From CAZUCE01 sp964619265 (lineage in GTDB: Bacteria > Planctomycetota > UBA1135 > GCA-002686595), in contig CAZUCE010000059.1 of assembly GCA_964619265.1 (NCBI GenBank), forward strand, positions 1 to 16,922: 16,922 bases of DNA, given 5' to 3'. Of the stretch, positions 1 through 7,790 are shown one piece after another. Position numbers and translations under genes: made by a program. Under the pieces are notes generated by a model. It was not told the DNA's origin and ran no database searches. It saw only the letters and a program-made list of their open reading frames with translations. Each line of letters opens with the position of its first letter. Positions within the stretch are counted from its first letter, which is position 1.

Positions 1-55
1 GACAAAGAGAGCTCGAGGGGGGCCGAGGGAGAATCGGGGCCGGCTGCTATTCTCT

Positions 56-148
56 ATGGGTTCGAGCGAGGCGCTGCGTCGCTTCCGCCCCTCGCACACA
101 TGGTTCGACCGCATCCTCGCGGCCACCTCTCCTGATCGATCTCTATGA
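56..148 (+). CDS. Possible 30-codon upstream ORF coupled to the binding-protein gene
   Basis: An ATG at 56 opens a 30-codon frame that stops with TGA at 146-148. That stop overlaps the ATG of the binding-protein gene (145-147) as ATGA, the classic arrangement for translational coupling. The predicted peptide is basic and Arg-rich in its first half, with no signal or membrane segment and no family I recognise. No convincing ribosome site precedes it. A TATTCT hexamer at 48-53 resembles a -10 box, but it is so close that the ATG could lie upstream of the transcript start. It may be a leader peptide or chance; seen only as an ORF with a suggestive overlap. Confidence 0.2.
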   Translation: MGSSEALRRFRPSHTWFDRILAATSPDRSL

Positions 149-2292
149 CTCGACTCCTGACCGCCGGCCTGCTCGTTTCTCTCGTTCCCCAGATCGCGCT
201 CGCCCAGGGCGAGGACAAGGATCTGGTGACCCCGGGTCCCCGCCCGGCGGACGAGTTCCACCCGGCCGTGGCGGCCGGTGCGGCCTTGCCCGACGCCGCC
301 TATGGGGGTCGCGCCATCCTCCACCTGCCCTCGATGCCCGATAGCATCAACCGGGCGGTCGAGAACTCGGCGGTGACCCGCGAAATGCACCACGCACTGC
401 ACGAGTCGCTGGTCCACCAAGACTGGGAGAGCTGGGAATACGTGCCCCGCCTGGCGGCCTCTTGGGACACCGAGGACATCGTTGTCCTGTCTCCGGCTGC
501 CGCGGAGAACCTGGCCGCCTACCCCCGCGGGGACGAGTCCGTGGATCTGACCACAATGGTCGAGGTCGCCCTGCCGCGGACCGAGCTGGAGGCCGCCAGG
601 GCCGCCGCCGAGGCCGCCGGCAGCGATCCGGCCGGTGTGCCGGCTAAGCGCCTGGTGCCGATCGTCTACGGAAAGGTCACCGGCTCCCCGGAAACGGGGG
701 TCTCCGTCCAGTCGCTCTCGCCGGGCAATCCGCTGGGCGCGATCGGTGCGATCGACCTTTCTTCCGAGGACGTCCAGCAGATCGAGCTCGGAACCGCGTT
801 CACGTTCCACCTTCGCGACGACATCGTGTGGCACCCCGGCGGGGGAGTCTCCGGCCACAAGTTCGATGCCCAGGACGTCTACTTCTCCTGGAGCATTTAC
901 AAGAACCCCGAGGTGGACTGCGACGATGTCCGCTTCCAGTTCATCAAGGTCACCGAAGCCGAGGTCGTCGACCCGCTGACGATCCGGATGTTCTACGAGC
1001 AGCAGTACTTCTCGGCGCTCCCGACGATCGGGGTCGACATGATGATGTTGCCGTCGCACCTTTACGACCTGTCGGACCCGGACAACCCGGCGTACGACGC
1101 GAAGCAAGCGCCCGGCGCGGATCGCTTCGATCCGGATGATTTCGCCCTGCGCCAGGCCGAGGTGGTCAACAAGTCGATCCACAACAGGGAGGACTTCGTA
1201 GGACTCGGCCCGTACCGCGTGACGCAGTTCAACCAGCAGTACATCGAGGGCGAGCGGTTCGCGGACTACTTCGCACCGGAGGAAGGCGGCTACTTCGACA
1301 CGATCCGGTTCCGCCTGATCGACGACGACGACCTGGCTTGGCAGGCTCTGATCAACAGCGAGCTCGACTTCTTCTACCGGGTAAAGCCGTCCTACTACTT
1401 CGGGCCGCAAACCGAGACGGAGCTGTTCCAGGAGAACTTCTACAAGGGCTACTACTACCCCGGTGGCTACGGGTTCACCGTCTGGAACCGCTTCCAGCCC
1501 CAGCTGGCCGAGCGCGAAGTGCGCACAGCACTTGCGATGGCGTTCGATGGCGCCGAGTACCTGAAGACCAACTACAAGGGGCTGGCACGCCCGGTGACGG
1601 GTCCCTTCCCGTACAGCTCGGCCGCCTACGACCACTCGATTCTGCCGTTGGCTTACGACCCGGAAGAGGCCGAGCTGATGCTCGAGGACGCCGGCTGGTA
1701 CGACCGCAACGGCGACGGAACAGCCGACAAGGACGGGGTCGAATTGGTCATCGATTTCCTGATGCCCTCGGGCAACGATGCCAGCAAGACGCTCGGCGAG
1801 AAGATGCAGTCAAGCTTCGCGGAGATCGGCGTCAAGGTGAACATCGTCGGCCTGGAGTGGGCGACTTTCATCGAGGATCTCAAGAACCGCAACTTCGACG
1901 GCGCCAACCTGGCTTGGGTCCCGGCCCTTGAGAGTGATCCTGAGCAGGTCTGGCACTCGCGCTGGGGCGGCATCGACAAGAAGAGCTCGAACTACGCCGG
2001 ATTCCAAAACTCCGAGGTCGACCGTCTCATCGAACTAGGTCAGCGCGAGCTGGACTTCGAGAAGCGCCAGGAACACTGGCGGGCGATCCACCGCTTGGTC
2101 TACGACGACATGCCGATGCTGTTCGGCTACAACGTCCCGCGGAAGTTCGCGATGAACCAGAACATCCGCGGCTTCAAGTCCTACGCCATGCGTCCGTATT
2201 ACAACGTGCGTGACTGGTACTACGCGGCAGGCACCCCGGGAACCCGCAGCACGCCGGCGAAGCAGACGACCGAGGCCGGGGCGGCTCGCTGA
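145..2292 (+). CDS. Peptide/nickel ABC importer solute-binding protein (SBP family 5, OppA/DppA-like), enlarged
   Basis: Periplasmic binding protein that captures the substrate (probably a peptide or similar solute) and delivers it to the permease pair encoded next. Residues 1-20 form a signal peptide ending ALA before Gln21, a good signal peptidase I site. The family-5 fold is recognisable from residues 55-110 (ESLVHQDWES, LAASWD) and 215-690 (TFHLRDDIVWHPGGG, AQDVYFSW, YNVRDWYY near the end). The segment GWYDRNGDGTADKDG (about 522-536) is a common family signature. At 715 residues it is well above the usual 500-550. Much of the excess is an Ala/Glu-rich insertion at about residues 111-215, between LAASWD and TFHLR, which are adjacent in normal members. 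First gene of a five-gene operon; the ATG at 145 is chosen because it directly precedes the signal peptide. No Shine-Dalgarno site is visible. The substrate cannot be told from sequence. Confidence 0.93.
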   Translation: MTRLLTAGLLVSLVPQIALAQGEDKDLVTPGPRPADEFHPAVAAGAALPDAAYGGRAILHLPSMPDSINRAVENSAVTREMHHALHESLVHQDWESWEYVPRLAASWDTEDIVVLSPAAAENLAAYPRGDESVDLTTMVEVALPRTELEAARAAAEAAGSDPAGVPAKRLVPIVYGKVTGSPETGVSVQSLSPGNPLGAIGAIDLSSEDVQQIELGTAFTFHLRDDIVWHPGGGVSGHKFDAQDVYFSWSIYKNPEVDCDDVRFQFIKVTEAEVVDPLTIRMFYEQQYFSALPTIGVDMMMLPSHLYDLSDPDNPAYDAKQAPGADRFDPDDFALRQAEVVNKSIHNREDFVGLGPYRVTQFNQQYIEGERFADYFAPEEGGYFDTIRFRLIDDDDLAWQALINSELDFFYRVKPSYYFGPQTETELFQENFYKGYYYPGGYGFTVWNRFQPQLAEREVRTALAMAFDGAEYLKTNYKGLARPVTGPFPYSSAAYDHSILPLAYDPEEAELMLEDAGWYDRNGDGTADKDGVELVIDFLMPSGNDASKTLGEKMQSSFAEIGVKVNIVGLEWATFIEDLKNRNFDGANLAWVPALESDPEQVWHSRWGGIDKKSSNYAGFQNSEVDRLIELGQRELDFEKRQEHWRAIHRLVYDDMPMLFGYNVPRKFAMNQNIRGFKSYAMRPYYNVRDWYYAAGTPGTRSTPAKQTTEAGAAR

Positions 2293-2344
2293 GCCCTCTG
2301 CCCTAGACCTCCTCAACTCCCTAACTGCCCAAAGACCGAGCACT

Positions 2345-3811
2345 TTGTTCGCCTACATTCTGCGGCGCTTGCTGCTGATGGTGCCGACCACCCTCGCGGT
2401 TGCGCTGGTGGTCTTTGCGATCTTCCAAGCTTCCGGAGATCCGGCCCTCGTCATGATCGGCGCGGGCGGGGGCGGAGAAATGGGGGATGAAGGAGATACC
2501 GAAGCACGTATCGCCAAGTTCAAGCGAAAGCACGGCCTCGACCGCGCCCTCGCCGTTCAATTCCTGGACTACATCGGTCCGTTCAATTTCTCGCGGGACG
2601 GGCATCGTTGGTTCACTTCGCCGTATACCGAGCGAATCACGACGGAGATTGAGTTGCCGAGCGGCGGAACCGCCGTGGAGGGGGAACCGGTCAAGATCGA
2701 CTATCCAGTCGATACGCCCGAGGGCGTCCGCGAGCAGGTCGAGCCGTTGGTCGACGTCCTCCTGGATCCGGAAGCCGGGGACGAGGCCTGGGCGTCGGCC
2801 CGGGCCGAGCTGGGGGACATCGGGAACTTCGCTCTTCCAGAGCTCTTCACGGCCCTTTATGGCCTGCGGAATCGAACCTCCGATGAAGCGACCCTAGGCC
2901 GCATCTCGGGGACGCTGGAGGAGGCGACCGGAAGGTCACCATCCGCTGACGCTGTTCGCGGCGCCAACTCGCTGCTGCGCGGCTGGTTCGGTTGGTACTA
3001 CACGGAGGGCGGCGGTGACCGAGTCCGAAACACGGGCGAAAGGCCCTGGGGCGGTTTGCTCACGTTCAACCTCGGTAGCGAGATGCAATCCAAGAAGTCG
3101 GTCGCATCCGAGCTGGGGCAGCGGCTGAAGGTCACCGTGCCGCTATCGCTCATTTCGGTGCTGCTCAGCTACCTGATCGCGCTGCCGCTCGGGATTTTCT
3201 CCGCGCGCAGGCAGGGGTCGGTAGCCGATGGGATCTCGACGGTCGGGCTTTTCATCCTGTATTCGTTGCCGACCTTTTGGGTCGGCCTGATGCTCATCAT
3301 CATCTTCGGCGCCGAGCACCTTTCGTTGCTGCCGGTGATTGGACTGAAAGACGTCGAGCATGAGACCTTTAGTTCCTGGGGCAAGTTCGTAGATCTAGCG
3401 AAGCACTCGATCCTGCCGATTGCGACGTTGACCTACGGTTCATTCTCCTATCTCTCGCGGCAGATGCGGGGTGGGCTCTTGGACGTGATTCGGATGGACT
3501 ACATTCGCACGGCGCGCGCGAAGGGGCTATCCGACAACAAGGTCATCTACAAGCACGCCCTGCGGAACTCGTTGATTCCCGTGATCACGCTGTTTGCTTC
3601 GATCTTGCCGATCCTGATTGGTGGGTCGATCATCGTCGAGAAGGTCTTCGACGTGCCCGGCATGGGCAAGTACGCCTTCGAGGGCCTGCTGCGCCGTGAC
3701 TTCTACATCATCATGGCCACGACCATCTTCGTGGCGATCATGACCCAGATCGGCATTCTGATTTCAGACATCGTTTATTCCCTGGTCGACCCGCGCATCA
3801 AATATGACTGA
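2345..3811 (+). CDS. oppB: Peptide ABC importer permease B (OppB/DppB family) with large periplasmic insertion
   Basis: Inner-membrane permease that pairs with the next gene to form the translocation channel. I chose the TTG at 2345 (488 residues) because translation from it gives MFAYILRRLLLMVPTT, the usual N-terminus of this family. An ATG at 2210 would add 45 residues overlapping the upstream gene and matching nothing. TM1 is about 10-28. KHGLDRALAVQFLDY (63-77) is the standard post-TM1 segment, and the remaining membrane helices start near 264. The EAA loop that contacts the ATPases is at about 386-413 (YIRTARAKGLSDNKVIYKHA). Family members are usually 305-340 residues. The excess is an insertion at about 81-235, largely helical in appearance (LVDVLLDPEAGDEAWASARAELGD-like repeats of Leu/Ala, vaguely HEAT-like), lying on the periplasmic side by topology. 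The stop overlaps the next start by 8 nt. Substrate specificity unknown; the symbol denotes family only. Confidence 0.92.
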   Translation: MFAYILRRLLLMVPTTLAVALVVFAIFQASGDPALVMIGAGGGGEMGDEGDTEARIAKFKRKHGLDRALAVQFLDYIGPFNFSRDGHRWFTSPYTERITTEIELPSGGTAVEGEPVKIDYPVDTPEGVREQVEPLVDVLLDPEAGDEAWASARAELGDIGNFALPELFTALYGLRNRTSDEATLGRISGTLEEATGRSPSADAVRGANSLLRGWFGWYYTEGGGDRVRNTGERPWGGLLTFNLGSEMQSKKSVASELGQRLKVTVPLSLISVLLSYLIALPLGIFSARRQGSVADGISTVGLFILYSLPTFWVGLMLIIIFGAEHLSLLPVIGLKDVEHETFSSWGKFVDLAKHSILPIATLTYGSFSYLSRQMRGGLLDVIRMDYIRTARAKGLSDNKVIYKHALRNSLIPVITLFASILPILIGGSIIVEKVFDVPGMGKYAFEGLLRRDFYIIMATTIFVAIMTQIGILISDIVYSLVDPRIKYD

Positions 3812-5603
3812 GCAAGTGGGCGGACCCGAGCAGGCTGGCGGCCTCGCGCTCGAAGGACCCGATGGAGCGATGAACGCCGAGGCCCTGGCCGAAGCGAATG
3901 TCGACCACGGCTACAGCAAGGACTACTGGGACATCGTGTTCGAGCAGCTTGGGCGGCGAAAGCTGTTCAAGCTCGGACTGGGGATCTTGGCCATTCTTTA
4001 TTCGGTGGCGATTTTCGCTCCAGTGCTCGCCAACGACCGGCCGTTCAAGCTGGTCGCGGCGGACTACAAGGGCTATTCCGACGCCCTGCGCAGGCCGCGC
4101 CTCGCCGCGCGGTCGGTGGGCGAGCAGGCGGTAAAACTTGGCGGGGAGTTGACCGCCGAAGAACGTGAAGTGGCGCTGCTTGCCGTGGACGCGGAGGCCG
4201 AGGGTCTGGATCTGGCGCTCGAGTCGATCCGGACCTCCCTTCCGAGTTCGGCGCACGGGCCCTTCGACGAATTCGAAGCCGCCTTCGATGCGGCCGTGAC
4301 GGCCGTGAAGGCCGGCGGCGCGGATGCGGCCGAGCTGGCCAAGCAGGCTCAGGACCTGGGGACCGCGATTCGCAAGGAGCAGAAGGCCAGGCCGCCGGAC
4401 GCGGAAGAGGATGCAGCGGGACTGGTCCTGCAGCCCCAGGTCAGCTACCCGCTGTTCGAGAGCGTTCCGCCCCGGGACATCTTCCTGATGATCCTGACGG
4501 TTCTGGTGGTCACCTGGCCAGTTTGGAACCGCTTGCTGAACACCGTGGTGCTGTCGCGCAACCGGGACCGAATCCGGACCTGGCGCAAGATCAAGGTCGG
4601 TGGAGTCCTTGGGGCTTCGTTCCTCGGGGCGTTCCTGTGGTCCAGCTTCGACGTCGGCGAGCGTTTGCTCTTCGAAGAGGGGCCCTACAAGCGTGGGCTA
4701 ACTTCCGGTGACATCTCGGTTGTCGGGACGCCTAAGTTTCCACTGTTGTCCTACGGCTATGCGGAGCAGCACTCAGAAGAGAGTTTCCGCGCGCCAACTT
4801 GGACGAAGAGCGCCCAGATGGACGAGCGCGGCGTCTACGTCAACCTCGACATCAGCGAGGAAGCGGCGGAGCGGGCCGTACCGGTGGAAATTCGCTATTC
4901 GGAACCCGAGCGCAACGCCCCAAATCGCCACCTGGCTGGAACCGACGAATCGGGTCGTGACTTTCTGGTTCGGATGATCTGGGGCGCGCGGGTCTCGCTC
5001 TCGGTGGGCGTGCTCTCGGCCTTTCTACTGACTCTGATCGGTGTGACGATCGGTTCGTTCGCCGGGTACTTCGGCGGGTGGGTCGACATCCTGATCATGC
5101 GAATGATCGAGATCATCCAGTCCATCCCGGCCTTCTTTCTGATCCTGGCAACGCTGGCGTTCCTGCCGTCGGACACCCTGGACCCGATCTATGCGGTGGT
5201 GCTCATCATCGCGTTGATTCGCTGGACCGGGGTAGCCCGTCTGGTGCGCGGTGAGTTCCTCAAGCTGCGCGAGTCGGAATTCGTGGTCGCCGCTGAGGCG
5301 CTCGGCTTCTCCTCGCGGCGAACGATCTTCCGTCACGTACTGCCCAACGCGCTCAGTCCGGTGCTGGTCAGCGCCGCGTTCGCGGTGGCGGCCGGCATCC
5401 TGACCGAGTCGGCGGTTTCCTACCTGGGCTTCGGCGTTCGTGCGCCGGGCGCCTCCTGGGGCAGCCTGGTCAACGAGTCGAAGGACCCGACTCACTGGTG
5501 GGTGCAAGTGTTCCCCGGCGTGCTGATCTTCATCACCGTGACCTGCTACAACCTCGTCGGGGACGCTGTCCGCGACGCGCTCGACCCGAAGATGAAGGTG
5601 TAA
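3804..5603 (+). CDS. oppC: Peptide ABC importer permease C (OppC/DppC family) with extra membrane segments
   Basis: Second channel subunit of the importer. The N-terminus is cytoplasmic, TM1 is about 57-75, and the typical OppC core begins at HLAGTDESGRDFLVRMIWGA (376-395) and continues with five more helices to the C-terminal LDPKMKV. The EAA loop is at about 495-521 (AAEALGFSSRRTIFRHVLPN). Normal OppC proteins are about 280-310 residues; this one is 599. The extra 280-300 residues lie between TM1 and the core. They comprise an Ala/Glu-rich, probably coiled helical stretch (about 95-200), two additional hydrophobic segments (about 225-245 and 265-282) separated by a basic loop, and a soluble part (about 283-370). 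The start at 3804 lies within the end of permease B, so the two are probably translationally coupled. The function of the insert is unknown. Confidence 0.92.
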   Translation: MTEQVGGPEQAGGLALEGPDGAMNAEALAEANVDHGYSKDYWDIVFEQLGRRKLFKLGLGILAILYSVAIFAPVLANDRPFKLVAADYKGYSDALRRPRLAARSVGEQAVKLGGELTAEEREVALLAVDAEAEGLDLALESIRTSLPSSAHGPFDEFEAAFDAAVTAVKAGGADAAELAKQAQDLGTAIRKEQKARPPDAEEDAAGLVLQPQVSYPLFESVPPRDIFLMILTVLVVTWPVWNRLLNTVVLSRNRDRIRTWRKIKVGGVLGASFLGAFLWSSFDVGERLLFEEGPYKRGLTSGDISVVGTPKFPLLSYGYAEQHSEESFRAPTWTKSAQMDERGVYVNLDISEEAAERAVPVEIRYSEPERNAPNRHLAGTDESGRDFLVRMIWGARVSLSVGVLSAFLLTLIGVTIGSFAGYFGGWVDILIMRMIEIIQSIPAFFLILATLAFLPSDTLDPIYAVVLIIALIRWTGVARLVRGEFLKLRESEFVVAAEALGFSSRRTIFRHVLPNALSPVLVSAAFAVAAGILTESAVSYLGFGVRAPGASWGSLVNESKDPTHWWVQVFPGVLIFITVTCYNLVGDAVRDALDPKMKV

Positions 5604-5611
5604 CGCGGACC

Positions 5612-6640
5612 ATGAGCGATTCAAATCAAACGCCGGCGAACGCCGCAGACTCAGAGGCCCTGCTCGAGCTGCGGGATCTCCAGACCTACTTCTACGCGGA
5701 GGAGGGAACGGCTCGCGCCGTGGACGGCGTGAACTACGCCATTCGGCGCGGCGACACCCTCGGTGTCGTGGGGGAATCCGGGTCGGGCAAGAGTGTGACC
5801 GCATTGTCGATCATGCGGCTCGTCCCGAGCCCTCCCGGCCGCATCGAGGGCGGGCAGATTCTTTTCGAAGGCGAGGACCTGACGAAAGCTACCGACGAAC
5901 GCATGCGCGAATTGCGCGGGTTCGACATCTCGATGATCTTCCAGGAGCCGATGACGGCTCTGAATCCGGTATTCCGGGTCGGCGAGCAGATCGCCGAGAC
6001 GGTGCGTTTGCACGAAGGGAAGAGTTACGACGAAGCGCGCGAGCGCGCGATCGAGATGCTGAATAAGGTCGGCATCCCGTCTCCTGAGAAGCGCGTCGAC
6101 AACTACCCCCACGAGATGTCCGGGGGCATGCGCCAGCGGGTGATGATCGCTATGGCCATGGCGTGCAGCCCGAAACTGCTGATCGCGGACGAGCCGACCA
6201 CCGCGCTCGACGTGACAATTCAAGCCCAGATCCTCGACTTGATCGCTGATCTGCAAAAGCGCGAGGATATGAGCGTGCTGCTGATCACCCACGACCTTGG
6301 AGTCGTGGCCGAGAACGCCCACCAAGTGGCCGTCATGTACGCCGGCCAAGTGGTCGAGTACGGCAGCGCTGAGGATCTATTCGCCAAGCCGCGTCACCCG
6401 TACACGATTGGGTTGCTGCGTTCGCTTCCCGACTTGGCTGGTCCTGGTCAGCGCCTGGCGACCATTCCGGGCATCGTGCCCAGCGCCTTCGCGTTCCCCT
6501 CGGGCTGCCGGTTCCGAACTCGCTGCTCGCTGGCCACGTCCCGGTGTTCCGAGGCCCAGCCCAGCCTGTCGCCCGTGGAGGGCAGTCGCGAGAGGCACAC
6601 CGTCGCCTGCCACCACCTTGAGGAGGCCGAGAAGCTGTGA
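5612..6640 (+). CDS. oppD: Peptide ABC importer ATPase D (OppD/DppD family)
   Basis: Cytoplasmic ATPase that drives the permease pair as a heterodimer with the next gene product. Visible motifs are Walker A GESGSGKS (54-61), Q-loop Gln111, signature SGGM (170-173, a Gln-to-Met variant common in OppD), Walker B LLIADEP (189-195) and switch His227. The oligopeptide-specific C-terminal region contains HPYT (262-265) and four Cys (299, 305, 312, 333) spaced C-x5-C-x6-C-x20-C. Such Cys sets are known in DppD-type ATPases, and at least one is reported to bind a 4Fe-4S cluster. The length, 342 residues, is normal. The ATG at 5612 is chosen over in-frame starts inside the upstream gene; a weak GAAGGTG lies at 5594-5600. 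It ends in a 4-nt overlap with the next gene. Confidence 0.94.
   Translation: MSDSNQTPANAADSEALLELRDLQTYFYAEEGTARAVDGVNYAIRRGDTLGVVGESGSGKSVTALSIMRLVPSPPGRIEGGQILFEGEDLTKATDERMRELRGFDISMIFQEPMTALNPVFRVGEQIAETVRLHEGKSYDEARERAIEMLNKVGIPSPEKRVDNYPHEMSGGMRQRVMIAMAMACSPKLLIADEPTTALDVTIQAQILDLIADLQKREDMSVLLITHDLGVVAENAHQVAVMYAGQVVEYGSAEDLFAKPRHPYTIGLLRSLPDLAGPGQRLATIPGIVPSAFAFPSGCRFRTRCSLATSRCSEAQPSLSPVEGSRERHTVACHHLEEAEKL
6621..6626 (+). promoter_or_regulatory. Ribosome binding site for ATPase F
   Basis: AGGAGG sits 10 nt before a GTG at 6637, inside the end of the ATPase D gene. It is the only perfect Shine-Dalgarno core in the operon and fixes the GTG as the start of ATPase F. Confidence 0.75.
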
Positions 6641-7668
6641 GCCAAAGTTCCGCAACTGCATCCGCCCGCAAGGGCTCCGCGCCGGCCTCGAGTCCTCTGA
6701 TCGAGGTCCAGGGCCTCAAGAAGTGGTTCCCGATCAAAAAGGGCGTCTTCTCCCGTCATGTGGGGGATGTCAAGGCCGTGGACGGCCTCGACTTTTCCAT
6801 CGCGCGCAACGAGACGCTCAGTCTGGTGGGGGAGTCCGGTTGCGGCAAGACGACCGCGGGCCGCACGCTCCTGCGTTTGCTCGACCCGACTGCGGGCTCG
6901 GCCGTCTATCACGACGAGGAAGGCCCGGTCGAACTGTTCGACCTGACCAAGCGCGAGATGCGCCAGTACCGCAAGGAACTCCAGATCATCTTCCAGGATC
7001 CTTACGCTTCTCTCAACCCGCGCATCACAGTCGCAGGGACGATTGGCGAATCGCTCGGTGTCCACGGCATGGGCCGCGGCAAGGAGCGCGAGGAAAAGGT
7101 CATATCCCTGCTCCAGCGCGTCGGCTTGCGCCCTGATGTCCGCAACCGCTACCCACACGAGTTTTCCGGCGGCCAACGCCAGCGCATCGGCATCGCCCGC
7201 GCGCTGGCCCTCGATCCGAAGTTCATCGTCTGCGACGAAGCGGTCAGCGCCCTCGACGTCTCGATCCAGGCTCAGGTCATCAACCTGCTCAAGGATTTGC
7301 AGGGCGAGTTTGGCTTCAGTTATCTGTTCATCGCCCACGACCTGTCGGTCGTGAAGTACATCTCCGATCGCATCGCAGTCATGTACCTCGGCCGCATCAT
7401 CGAACTGGCCGAGACCTCCGAACTGTTCGAGAACGCTTCGCACCCCTACACCAAGGCCCTGCTGTCGGCGGTCCCACACCCCGTCCCCGGCCGCAAGCGC
7501 GAACGCATCGTTCTGGAGGGCGACGTTCCGTCGCCCATCAACCCGCCTTCCGGCTGCCACTTCCGCACCCGCTGCCCCGTCGCCGTGGCACGCTGCGCCG
7601 AGGAGTACCCCGAGCCCATCGAAGTCTCCCCGGGCCACACAGCAGCCTGCCACCTGCTAGACCGGTAA
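6637..7668 (+). CDS. oppF: Peptide ABC importer ATPase F (OppF/DppF family)
   Basis: Partner ATPase of the importer. Motifs: Walker A GESGCGKT (65-72), Q-loop Gln120, signature SGGQ (177-180), Walker B FIVCDE with Glu201, switch His234. The C-terminal oligopeptide region has HPYT (269-272) and four Cys (307, 313, 320, 338), the same C-x5-C-x6-C pattern as its partner. The GTG start at 6637 overlaps the upstream stop (GTGA), so translation is coupled. The protein is 343 residues, a normal size. The last codons and the TAA stop (7666-7668) lie inside the left palindrome of the RAYT island, so its final residues (HLLDR) are encoded by the repeat. The enzyme appears complete nevertheless, because the conserved ACH near the end is present. 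Confidence 0.94.
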   Translation: MSQSSATASARKGSAPASSPLIEVQGLKKWFPIKKGVFSRHVGDVKAVDGLDFSIARNETLSLVGESGCGKTTAGRTLLRLLDPTAGSAVYHDEEGPVELFDLTKREMRQYRKELQIIFQDPYASLNPRITVAGTIGESLGVHGMGRGKEREEKVISLLQRVGLRPDVRNRYPHEFSGGQRQRIGIARALALDPKFIVCDEAVSALDVSIQAQVINLLKDLQGEFGFSYLFIAHDLSVVKYISDRIAVMYLGRIIELAETSELFENASHPYTKALLSAVPHPVPGRKRERIVLEGDVPSPINPPSGCHFRTRCPVAVARCAEEYPEPIEVSPGHTAACHLLDR

Positions 7669-7790
7669 TACGGTGCCAGAGCAAAATGCACCGCTGAGGC
7701 ACCGGCAGCTTCGCTGCCGAGCCGCGGCTTTGCCGCGGCTGCCTCAGCGGTGCATTTTGCTCTGGCACCGTATTACCGGTCTAGCAGGTG
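7651..7790. repeat. Left palindrome: 50-bp stem enclosing two hairpins (BIME-like)
   Basis: Bases 7651-7700 are perfectly complementary to 7741-7790. The stem encloses two separate hairpins: GGCAGC-TTC-GCTGCC (about 7704-7718) and GCCGCGGC-TTT-GCCGCGGC (about 7721-7739). The result is a cloverleaf. Each arm contains a 32-nt unit (7662-7693 on +, 7748-7779 on -) beginning CCGGTAATACGG and ending ATGCACCG. Within each unit CGGTGC and GCACCG can pair as a smaller hairpin. The palindrome lies between convergent genes and contains the stop codons of both, so it could also act as a bidirectional terminator. Confidence 0.9.

Noticed and set aside
2210..2344. Upstream ATG start for permease B (adds 45 residues)
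   Set aside because: The extra residues are Arg/Pro-rich, overlap the binding-protein gene by 83 nt, and precede the standard N-terminus of the family, which begins at the TTG.
6448..7653. 401-codon open frame on the - strand
   Set aside because: It is antisense to the two ATPase genes, both of which have all catalytic motifs.
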